From assembly GCA_030762935.1 (NCBI GenBank), contig CM060884.1, positions 74,722,696 through 74,786,695 on the forward strand: a stretch of 64,000 nt of DNA, in the 5' to 3' direction. Shown here piece after piece: positions 56,070-64,000 of the stretch. This stretch comes from Hymenopus coronatus. Its lineage: Eukaryota > Arthropoda > Insecta > Mantodea > Hymenopodidae. How positions within the stretch are numbered: position 1 is the stretch's first letter; each line of letters starts with the position of its first letter. Under the pieces are notes generated by a model that did no database searches, was not told the DNA's origin, and was given only the letters and a program-made list of their open reading frames with translations. The position numbers and the translations under genes were made by a program.

Positions 56070-56308
56070 CTTTCTCTTAACGCCCTATATACTCCACCTA
56101 AAAATTCCATAACAAGATTTCTCTGGAAATATATATTTTAGGGTCCCCTGTATAAAAAAAATATTTGTAGAAAAAGGTTCGTGTGTGTAAGGCTGTGTGA
56201 GTGTGATTATAAACACGATAACTAAAAAACGAAAAGTCGGTAAAATAACACACTTGGTATTTCTGTTTAGTATCTTTCAGATATGCAACACGAAGATTTT
56301 GAGAATGA
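56070..56308 (-). mobile_element. HINE-like repeat, hairpin-side part
   Basis: CTTTCTCTTAACGCCC ... to ATATGCAACACGAAGATTTT; hairpin lost. Confidence 0.82.
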
Positions 56309-56876
56309 TGCTCCAAAAATTCGATACCAAGATTTAACAGGAAATAAATATTTTGGGTCCCCCTGAAACAAAAAAAAAATGTATTTTCATAAAAATATCC
56401 GTGTGCGTCAGAGTATCCGTGAGCAGGATAACTCAAAAACGAAAAGTCGGTATAATACCAAACTTCATATCTAAATTTGGTATCTTCCAGAAATGCGACA
56501 CGAAGATTTTGAGAAAAATCCCCCCTCCCCAAACTACCCTTTACATAGAAAAAATGTCTAACATTTTTATGTTCTCAAAAATAGCTCTAACGATTTTGAA
56601 TAAAATTCCGTACATTAAAGCTATATACATATCCCAAATAAAATTATATCTTGAATTTTCTGGAAATAGGCTTACAAGGCCTCTTTAAACTGGACCAATT
56701 TTCCTGAACAGCTAAACTGTAACGTCCTCACATGGAGAGCTATACACTCCTGGACCAGGGATTTGAATATTGTTTTAGACTAGTGTATTCCTTCTACTTA
56801 CAAGGAAACAAGTAATTAAGAAGGTATATGCTAATGTTTATCTCGATTATCTTAAAGCAAACAGAAGAATTTGATA
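56309..56876 (-). mobile_element. HINE-like repeat, split by SINE
   Basis: Starts CCAAAAATTCGATACCAAGA; complete middle; T-end part reaches TCTCGATTATCTTAAAGC before a SINE. Continues at 57103. Confidence 0.85.
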
Positions 56877-57098
56877 GCCCTCCTGGGTAGTGTGGTGTCT
56901 GCTTCACATTGAAATGACGTGAGTTCATCATTTGCTTGGGGTAAGCTTTTTTCGGGGCTTTCCCATTATACTGAAAAGGCATATGTCGAGTAACTTTAAG
57001 CTCAACAAGACTCCGAGATCATTTGAGAAATATTTCATCAATTTCATTCATCATCCGATATGACCAACCACGTTAAAGGACGTTAAACTACAGAAAAA
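56877..57098 (+). mobile_element. tRNA-derived SINE family B
   Basis: CTGGGTAGTGTGGTGTCTGC, a decayed box B (ACGTGAGTTCATC), CCGATATGACCAACC and AAAGGACGTTAAACTAC. Confidence 0.85.
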
Positions 57099-57102
57099 AA
57101 TG

Positions 57103-57226
57103 ATTTTTAATAATAATTTGTTACAGCCATGTAGAGAAAGTCATGTGAATGGAATACATTAGATGTGCACTTCCGGTGAAATTTCTGTATCACATTTTTG
57201 GATGCAGTGCAAGACCTTCTCTATAA
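57103..57226. mobile_element. HINE-like ends, minus then plus
   Basis: 57103-57162 finishes the minus copy (GTAGAGAAAGTCATGTGAAT, ACATTAGAT). 57165-57226 is a plus hairpin-side piece (ACTTCCGGTGAAATTTCTG ... ACCTTCTCTATAAAC). Confidence 0.78.
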
Positions 57227-57597
57227 ACAGCAACTTAAAACTGTTGGTTGTGATATAGAGTAGCAAATGTTATAGTATCTCGGCTCTAAAAGCAGCACTT
57301 GCTTGTGGCGGGCGCTCTTCAAAATCCCGCATATAATGCAATCGCTTCCGTTGCATTAACGGCACCCGATTTTACCAATGAGAGGTTTACGAACGTTGAT
57401 ACGTTTAATGGCACAAAAACAGGATGTGCGTCATTTCCTCGCTTCCCTCATACTTCAACTCCCATTAGCTCCGAAATTAGCACCCTTGTGCCGCAGGGTC
57501 TTCCGAGATTAAAAAAGGAAAAAAGTGCTTTACTGGTGTTTTTTAACATCCAACAGCGGCTATGTCTGAGGCATCCAAAACGTCCAGTTTTAATATG
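57227..57597. other. Unassigned sequence, chance frame
   Basis: A 113-residue frame (57299-57640) runs into the mariner inverted repeat, which argues against a gene. No domain recognised. Confidence 0.4.
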
Positions 57598-58254
57598 TAC
57601 GAGAGCCGTTTTTTTTTTCAACCCCATAGTCTATAAATAAAAGACCAGTTCATTGAAAACAATTATTTTATTACTAAAAATTGTGCATGGTTACTTTTCA
57701 ACATAATCACCGAAAAGATTGAGACATTTGTTGTACCTGTGCACAAGCTTTGCAATACCCGCTTCAAAAAAAATATTGTCGCCAATGATTTCAAATGAGC
57801 GTTGTTTTGAAGATCTTCGTACTTTACGTCATTTGCGGAGAGTCATTCAAAACAAACGAAGAGAAATACTGACTTCAGGAATTGAGTGATCCATGACAAC
57901 GCTCTAAACACACTGCTGCTACAACCCATCGGCTCCAAGAACAATTTCAATGAGACATTTTCGATCATCCGTCGTACTGTTCTGACCTGGCACCCAGCGA
58001 CCTTCATCTTTTCCCTGAAGTGAAGACGTGGCTAGGAGGCCCAACAAAGATCTTCAAAACAACGTCAACACTCATTTGAAATCATTGGCGGCAACATTTT
58101 TTGAAGCGGGTATTGCAAAGCTTGTGCACAGGTACGATAAGTGTCTCAATTTTTTCGGTGATTATGTTGAAAAGTAAACATAAGTGAACAAAGCTTTTAG
58201 TAATAAAATAATTATTTATAGCCTATCGGAGGTTGAAGAACCAAACGGCCCTCG
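57598..58254 (+). mobile_element. Foldback mariner derivative, copy 2
   Basis: Starts TACGAGAGCCG, T-run, CAACCCCATAG; ends CCTATCGGAGGTTG ... GGCCCTCG. The left arm (about 57651-57822) and right arm (about 58048-58215) are inverted copies of the transposase 3' end. The unique middle, 57823-58047, is transposase in plus orientation, so this is copy 1 flipped. The breakpoint near CTTCGTACTTTAC / GCGGAGAG is the same in both. Confidence 0.88.
57840..58180 (+). pseudogene. Mariner transposase C-terminal fragment
   Basis: CCATGACAACG encodes the HDN motif around the catalytic aspartate; CTGACCTGGCACCCAGCGAC encodes a PDLAPSD-type motif; the C-terminus reaches CLNFFGDYVEK before a stop. Frameshifts after the HDN block. 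No N-terminal half. Confidence 0.8.
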
Positions 58255-58255
58255 T

Positions 58256-58402
58256 GTATTCCCGTATTTCCCTTCTAATTACAAGGAACTAAGTAAAAAG
58301 ACCATTTTTGCTAATGTTTATCTCAAGTGGGATGAAGTGGATAGAAGAATAAGCTTATTAACAATAAATATTTGTCACAGAGATGTATAGAAAGCCATGT
58401 AA
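58256..58402 (-). mobile_element. HINE-like T-end fragment
   Basis: GTATTCCCGTATTTCCCTTC ... ATGTATAGAAAGCCATGTAA. The mariner lies at its inner boundary and may have inserted into it. Confidence 0.78.
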
Positions 58403-58773
58403 TAAGAAGAATACCCTCCATAACTAGTTTGAGATCGTTTTATGACGCCCTGTATTTAAATGTAGAAGCGCACAGAATGCTATACGTGATCAAGTAAGAG
58501 CTGTCTTTGTTAGCAGAATATTCCAGCAGGCTTTGTTCTCAAACGCAGTAAACATCTGTTTTCTTTCTCTCTTGGTTATTCTTTGCACTGCAACACAAAA
58601 GTCAGTCTATTGTTTCGTGGCCCACTTGTATCTGTATATACGATTTGTTATAGAGGTTTGTGGTTACTATTCGCTGTTCATTCTTTGGTTGTCTGTCGCG
58701 TTTCTCATTCTTATAAACAAGGCGCTTACATGCACATGAGACACTCTACCTATTCTGCAAACGAACTACTTTT
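58403..58773. other. Unassigned sequence
   Basis: A 68-residue hydrophobic frame (58533-58739) has no start context, domain or homologous copy to support it. Confidence 0.4.
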
Positions 58774-59603
58774 ACTTTCTCTATACGTGCTATGTACATA
58801 GTGTATAGAGAAGGTGGTGTATTGCACCCAAGGATTCGATACCGAGGTATCATCGGAAATATGTTTTAGGGTCCCCTGTAACCAAAAAAAGCATTTTAAG
58901 AAAAAGGTTCATGTGGAAGGTGTCCGGATGTCTGTGAGCACGAAAGGTCGGTAAAATACAAAACTTGATTCATAAGTTTATATCTTCCAGGAATGTGACA
59001 CAAAGATTTTGGAAAATATCCCCCCACTCCAAACTAATCTTTATATGGAAAATTGTTAAAAAATTTTGATTTTTTTAAAAAATGTCTCTAACATTTTGAT
59101 TAAAATATCATATATCAAAGATATTTACCTGAAAATAAAATACATATCTTGAATTTTCTGTGAATATCCTCTAAGACAACTTTATTGTGGATTAATTTTA
59201 CGGAATTCCTAAACCGTAACAGATTGACAAAAACTTACCACAAAAATGTACAGCACTTTAAAACACACAATTTATATTACATACATTTTTGTCTAGGAGG
59301 TAATCGTTTTTGAGTTATTCCTTGTTTTAGATTTCACATTTGAAAAATGTATACTTTTCTCATACAGGAATTTGTCAACTCCTGTCCTTACAAAGGAACT
59401 TCAGTCACATAGCAACCAGCTTTTGACTATCACTTTAACCTATGGTACTACCTTATTTTACTTCAAGTTACAAGGAGACAAGTAATAAGAATATTTCTGC
59501 TTAGTTTTTCTTGATTAGAATGAAACAAATAAAATCATAAGGTTTTTAACAATACTTTCTTGCAGAGATGTAGAGAAAGTCATGTGAATGGAATACATGA
59601 GAT
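58774..59603 (-). mobile_element. HINE-like repeat, full length, microsatellite-free
   Basis: ACTTTCTCTATACGTGCTAT hairpin; where others have (GT)n it reads TCATGTGGAAGGTGTCCGG; end GTAGAGAAAGTCATGTG and ACATGAGAT. Confidence 0.92.
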
Positions 59604-59691
59604 TTTTACAATTACTATTTTTCTATCTACTTCATATAATCAACATAACATTAGCAGAAATTGTGATAATTTTAATTATTTCCTCACAGAA

Positions 59692-60558
59692 ACCGTATGT
59701 AGGACAGGAGTTGGATAGGTAGAGTCAGACTGAAAAATTCAATTCCATAGCCGGGATTTGAGCCACGGATCCCCGAGTCTCTAGCCGTGTGTAGGACAGG
59801 AGTTGGATAAGTAGAGTCAGACTGAGAAATGCAAATCCATAGCCGGGATTTGAGCCACGGATCTCCGAGTCTCTAGCCGTGTGTAGGACAGGAGTTGGAT
59901 AAGTAGAGTCAGACTGAGAAATGCAAATCCATAGCCGGGATTTGAGCTACGGATCTCCGAGTCTCTAGCCGTGTGTAGGACAGGAGTTGGATAAATAGAG
60001 TCAGACTGAGAAATGCAAATCCATAGCCGGGATTTGAGCTACGGATCTCCGAGTCTCTAGCCGTGTGTAGGACAGGAGTTGGATAAGTAGAGTCAGACTG
60101 AGAAATGCAAATCCATAGCCGGGATTTGAGCTACGGATCTCCGAGTCTCTAGCCGTGTGTAGGACAGGAGTTGGATAAGTAGAGTCAGACTGAGAAATGC
60201 AAATCTATAGCCGGGATTTGAGCCACGGATCTCCGAGTCTCTAGCCGTGTGTAGGACAGGAGTTGGATAAATAGAGTCAGACTGAGAAATGCAAATCCAT
60301 AGCCGGGATTTGAGCTACGGATCTCCGAGTCTCTAGCCGTGTGTAGGACAGGAGTTGGATAAGTAGAGTCAGACTGAGAAATGCAAATCTATAGCCGGGA
60401 TTTGAGCCACGGATCTCCGAGTCTCTAGCCGTGTGTAGGACAGGAGTTGGATAAATAGAGTCAGACTGAGAAATGCAAATCCATAGCCGGGATTTGAGCT
60501 ACGGATCTCCGAGTCTCTAGCCGTGTGTAGGACAGGAGTTGGATAAGTAGAGTCAGAC
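59692..60558 (-). repeat. 92-bp tandem array, nine units plus a partial one
   Basis: AGGACAGGAG occurs at 59701, 59793, 59885, 59977, 60069, 60161, 60253, 60345, 60437 and 60529, an exact 92-bp period. The first unit is the most diverged; inner units differ by few bases (GTAGAG/ATAGAG, GCCACGG/GCTACGG, CCATAGC/CTATAGC). On the minus strand each unit reads GGCTAGAGACTCGG, CGTGGCTCAAATCCC, CTATAG-TTTGCATTTCTCAGTC, matching the 3' half of the SINE at 60618-60722. 92 is not a multiple of 3 and frames through it are not coding. Confidence 0.95.
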
Positions 60559-60617
60559 ATGTGGTTTACCGGGAAACATGCGAGTCAGTTTAGAGATTTA
60601 ACGCTATGCCAGCATAT

Positions 60618-60722
60618 TGCCATGTTAGCTCAGTGGTAGAGCAAATGGCTAGTAACCGGGAGATTCGTGATTCAAACGCCGCCTATAGCTTTGCATTTCT
60701 CAGTCTAATTCTACCAATCCAA
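60618..60722 (+). mobile_element. tRNA-derived SINE family E, probable source of the array
   Basis: GTTAGCTCAGTGGTAGAGC is a tRNA D-arm/A-box region and GATTCGTGATTCAAACGCC a decayed box B. It continues CTATAGCTTTGCATTTCTCA like the array unit. Mismatched stems exclude a working tRNA. Confidence 0.82.
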
Positions 60723-60734
60723 TTAACAGAAGAT

Positions 60735-61080
60735 GTGTTATTTCTTGCCTTCTTATTAGTAGAGAGGAAATACACCAGGCTGAAACAATAGCTCGTTGCT
60801 CTGTGATTGAAATGTGGTTCTCTATGCGTTTCCAGGAATAAAAAAAAATCTGGAATCACAAATTTCCATTTGAGAAGATGTAATGTATTTTAAAATTGAA
60901 GCAGCTAAAAAGAAATACTTATGTCGAAAATATTAAGTTCACAAAAAATAAAAATAAATAAAGATGTCTAATGTTATCTATTCGCATGGGTTTCTCTACA
61001 AACTATTGTTAAAAACATAATTTCTTTATCTACATCGAAATAAACATTACCAGAAATATTTGAATTAGTTCAATTGTCAG
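60735..61080 (+). mobile_element. HINE-like 5' fragments, diverged
   Basis: 60735-60955 carries TTCTTATTAGTAGAGAGG ... GTATTTTAAAATTGAAGC; 60963-61080 carries a new 5' end (GATGTCTAATGTTATC, TTTCTCTACAAACTATTG). A matching piece at 59612-59690 lies left of the array, so the array and SINE may interrupt one copy. Confidence 0.65.
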
Positions 61081-61929
61081 TTAAAAGCCAAAGAAATGTA
61101 TGTGAAGAAATTGCAACATGACCTCACGAAAACTGCTTAAAATGGCGTGTGTAACGAAAGTGACATAGCCAACTCGTCATTGTTATGTATAAAATAGCTA
61201 TAAATTGGTGTTTAGGAAAGTATATTATGTATATAAAACTTAAATAAACCTCTAATACGGGAGAAGAAGGGGCTCGAGATACCGGCAGCTGTAATTTGTT
61301 TAAGCATGTAATAAAAGTTAAAAACAAAGCTTAACAAATAAATAATTTAGAAAAATTAGTTTTTGAAAGAACATTACTGAGTAAATTATTACAATTTATT
61401 AATTTTAAATACTAGGATCATATAAAAATGTATATTGTATATGTATTTCACGAAAATTGGGAACAAGTAAATCTGTCATCCACATGGTGATGTGCAGAAT
61501 ACAATACTAAAAACAATGATCTCCAAATTTATATAGAAGTGAAACGTTTATAAAGTTGTGGTACACAGTCTCTGAATAGACAAGACGTAGCTGCAGACGC
61601 TAAGAGTTCATCTCAGAAATCGAGATCATATTATAGTAATTGTGCATAAAATAATGTATTGTATTAACTATCATTAATCATTTATTTAAGTACATACCAT
61701 AAAGCACATATTGGTCACAGTTTCCTGTAAAAGAAACCAGTTAAAGTCGCGTGCCTTGGTACACCACGTTGTTACAAAAATGTATACAAATAAAAGTTTT
61801 AAATACTATTTAAATTCATTCTCTCCTAAAAGATCCTACTGTCCAAGCAAGGGGATTGAGATTCTTATACTCACCGACTAGCAAATACTTGATGTGTAAT
61901 ATATCCGGTTTATAAAAATGAAGTACAAC
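61081..61929. other. Unassigned sequence
   Basis: AT-rich, no repeat or gene recognised in either strand. Confidence 0.4.
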
Positions 61930-62190
61930 TTCTCCGCAGAGAAGAAGCTTAAAACAGTCTCAACAATTGGTTCGGCGCTAAACAGAAGTTCCAGTTCCGC
62001 CAACTGTGAGCGTGACCACGTCACAGATCCAAACTTGTAAAACACGTCGCAGCATAATTACCACACCGAGGGTCCAGGACGAGAGTTCCCGAGACGTACA
62101 GCAGGCCAGCCAACTCCGAGACCAGAAGCTACACCGACAGCGAAGGTGAGGTAACCGACCTACAGGACCTAAAGGGACCGCCTCGGTAAT
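61930..62190. other. GC-richer unassigned segment
   Basis: A stretch with CGCC, GACCACGTCAC and CGACAGCGAAGGTGAGG stands out from AT-rich flanks. GAAGGTGAGGT at about 62140 has the form of a splice donor, so a 5' untranslated exon or an LTR-type segment are both conceivable. Nothing decides between them. Confidence 0.3.
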
Positions 62191-62244
62191 AATGATGATA
62201 TGATGGTGTTGATGATGATGAGCATAATAAGAATAATAACAAAT

Positions 62245-62318
62245 GGTTGCTATTAGCTCATCAGGTTAGACCGCGATGCTGATAACGCGGTTTTGGGTTT
62301 TGATCCCAAGATGGGCCA
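62245..62318 (+). tRNA. tRNA-Ile-like pseudogene (SINE head)
   Basis: TATTAGCTCATCAGGTTAGA, GCTGATAACGCGG and TTTTGATCCC align with the D arm, anticodon arm (GAT) and T arm of isoleucine tRNA. The acceptor stem does not pair and GGTTCGA is altered. It abuts the composite SINE, so it is probably its head or a neighbouring SINE remnant, not an active tRNA. Confidence 0.6.
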
Positions 62319-62640
62319 CTGGCCGAAGGTTAGACCAGGGCCTCCCATCTAGGCACCCAATTTTGATCCCCAACGCCCACATATGGGATTTGTGGTGGAC
62401 AAACGGCGTCTGGGCGGATTTTTATCGGGTCCTATGGTTTCCCCCGCCTCCAATCCACCAATCGCTCCATCATCATCTTTCTTATCAAACATTTTGCTTA
62501 CATTTCATATCATCCATTTCCTCACGCTCATACCTGGCCAGGTTCTCCATTCTGTGGTTTCGTGTCGTTGGCTCCCCGACAGACTTCTAACCCCTAGACA
62601 TCCGCTTGTAAATCCTAGGGGAGTGTCAGTCCTACATATG
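62319..62640 (+). mobile_element. Composite SINE, most complete copy
   Basis: GGCCTCCCATCTAGGCACCC, TTTTGATCCCCAACGCC (decayed box B), ATGGGATTTGTGGTGGAC, a C-rich middle, then CCTGGCCAGGTTCTCC, TTGGCTCCCCGACAG and TAGACATCCGCTTGTAAATC. Ends near an (AAT)n run. Confidence 0.82.
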
Positions 62641-62677
62641 GGTAAGGTAAGCCGACTAAGAATAATAATAATGATAA

Positions 62678-63262
62678 TATTTACTTTTAGTATTTTCCAA
62701 GGATGCGGAACGAAGATTTTCAAGAATATGCACTCGCCTACAACTTTCCTTTATATGGAAAAACTTTGGAAAATTTTGTTTTTCTTAAAAATGGCTCTAA
62801 CGATTTTGATTATAATGCGTATATTTAAGCTATTTACATTCCAAAAAAAGATGTATGTCTTATTTTCTAGGAATATCCTTTGAATATAACTTTATTCTGG
62901 ATGAACTTTGACAAATTTTGCTTATCTGGTAAACCATAAAAGACAGATAAAAACTTACTACACAAAAAATGTGAAATTCGTCATAACACACAAGTTAAGT
63001 CCTTTACCTTTTTGTTTTGCAGATATTTCCTGTCATTGGTTTTGATCGTAAAGTATTTATACTTTTTTTCAGTCAGGAAGTGTCCGTTTCTCTTTTGTTC
63101 TACTCCTGGTCAAGCAAAGCAGGGATGACAATCGCATAACGATATCTTTTAAAAATGTGATTGCCACTTTGGCGTATTGTATTCCTTTAATGCTCTTCTA
63201 TTTACAAGGAACTAAGTAATAAGAACATTTTGTTAATGTTTATCTCAGTTAGCATGGTGTAG
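62678..63262 (-). mobile_element. HINE-like repeat, subfamily B, both ends missing
   Basis: TAGTATTTTCCAAGGATGCG to GTTAATGTTTATCTCAGTTA; includes GTCCGTTTCTCTTTTGTTCT and ATGACAATCGCATAACGATA, subfamily B blocks. Confidence 0.85.
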
Positions 63263-63902
63263 AATTCATTTACATACACATTTATCAGGCGCTATAAGCG
63301 ACAAATTTATTATTTGGACTATGTTGTGTAATTATAACGGTATTAAAACGCTTGAGTTTGTTATTTGACTGCAAATGTTTGATTTTGCTTCATGACAGCG
63401 GTTCAAAATTTGGGAGAAGTCGCTTGAAATAACTAGTCTAACGAAAGCGACTGATTTTTGGCCACATAATTTTCGCCTAGCTTCTCATCACACACGAAGT
63501 GCTGAATAGTATTTTCGGGGCTTATTTCAAAGAGAGCTTAAAACCTAAACAAAATTGCCTATGCAAATTCTTTTCCGTTCTGTTGGTTTTATTTTTAAGC
63601 TCATTTGAGCAGGGAGTCAAATACGCGAAGTGTAAGCTTGTTTTCACACCCTGTGAACAAGTTTGATTGGATTATCATGAAATTAACCACCCAGAAGCAA
63701 CCATCAAGGGAAGGGAATTTAGTCACATTTCGCTGTGCTCTGAGCCGCTTCCAAAATCAGCTCCTCCCTTTTAAATCCTTCTTCCCTCACGCAGTTGTTT
63801 TAAGGATCGCAAAGTTCCCTCTCTTTTGTTTTCTCGAGAAACAAACAGAAGGGCCTAGCATCTAAAATAACACTACAAACCTAGAAACCTCAATATGAAA
63901 TT
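63263..63902. other. Unassigned sequence
   Basis: The 86-residue plus frame 63605-63865 has no recognisable domain. No repeat recognised. Confidence 0.35.
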
Positions 63903-64000
63903 TCTGATGTGCTCCAATCAGTGAATTTCTCCACATTGCTGTAGCAAACTATCATTAAGCGTATTCTTCTACTTACTTCCTTATGACAATCAAGAAAATC
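63903..64000 (+). mobile_element. HINE-like repeat, cut by window end
   Basis: TCTGATGTGCTCC then a decayed offset motif (GAATTTCTCCACATTGC), subfamily B-like. Confidence 0.82.

Noticed and set aside
57299..57640. 113-residue plus-strand gene candidate
   Set aside because: The frame continues through the mariner inverted repeat, so at least its end is transposon; no domain.
58533..58739. Small hydrophobic membrane-protein gene
   Set aside because: 68 residues, no recognised family, an overlapping frame runs into a repeat, and there are no splice or promoter signals to support it.
59692..60558. CRISPR-like array
   Set aside because: Units are contiguous with no unique spacers, and the unit derives from a eukaryotic SINE.
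60369..60560. Repetitive minus-strand peptide
   Set aside because: The 92-bp period is not a multiple of three, so successive units are read in different frames; it is a non-coding array.
1..64000. Interpreting the dominant family as an ordinary TIR (cut-and-paste) MITE
   Set aside because: The inverted motif is at unequal distances from the two ends and no target-site duplication other than T's is seen at nested junctions.

Overview
This is non-coding, transposon-saturated DNA from a eukaryotic nuclear genome, most likely an arthropod and probably a hexapod with a large repeat-rich genome. That assignment rests on the mix of elements (mariner-type DNA transposons, tRNA-derived SINEs, insect-style non-LTR retrotransposon remnants, AT-rich background) and is an inference. 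I find no intact host gene, no functional rRNA or tRNA gene, no CRISPR array and no prokaryotic operon structure. Nearly all open frames are chance frames inside repeats.

One dispersed repeat family dominates. By reading I count about 60 full or partial copies in both orientations, roughly half to two thirds of the window; about 27 keep both termini and are mostly 700-910 bp. I orient it so that '+' runs from the TCTGATGTG end to the hairpin end. The layout is: terminus TCTGATGTG, then ACTTTCTCTAC about 22 nt inside, an AT-rich body, a variable (CA)n tract, a conserved segment, and a 3' terminal hairpin built on the palindrome ACTATGTACATAGT and ending GTAGAGAAAGT. The inverted motif is therefore flush with one end but offset at the other, there is no obvious target-site duplication, and copies sit in T-runs. 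This architecture resembles Helentron/HINE (DINE-1-like) non-autonomous Helitrons. I call it 'HINE-like'; the class assignment is inference because no Rep/helicase gene is present.

Other elements lie between and inside the copies. 0.5-1.2 kb and 57.6-58.25 kb hold two copies of a foldback mariner derivative with one shared internal breakpoint (a third fragment is at 48.25 kb). 7.05-7.5 kb and 11.76-12.38 kb hold two MITEs. 8.5-9.6 kb and 12.5-13.63 kb hold two 3' ends of one LINE family. 28.7-28.9 kb is a different mariner remnant. 46.4-48.2 kb is a GC-rich patch of reverse-transcriptase fragments with two 5S-rRNA-like segments. 59.7-60.56 kb is a 92-bp tandem array derived from a tRNA-type SINE. 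tRNA-derived SINEs of at least five families are scattered through the window, several with clear target-site duplications.

The history is layered. HINE-like copies insert into each other's T-runs, SINEs and a MITE insert into HINE-like copies, and tandem or chimeric copies arise. The clearest host copy (1229-1811 plus 3934-4043) is split by 2.1 kb of opposite-strand copies; another (35164-37095) carries both a SINE and an opposite-strand HINE-like copy.
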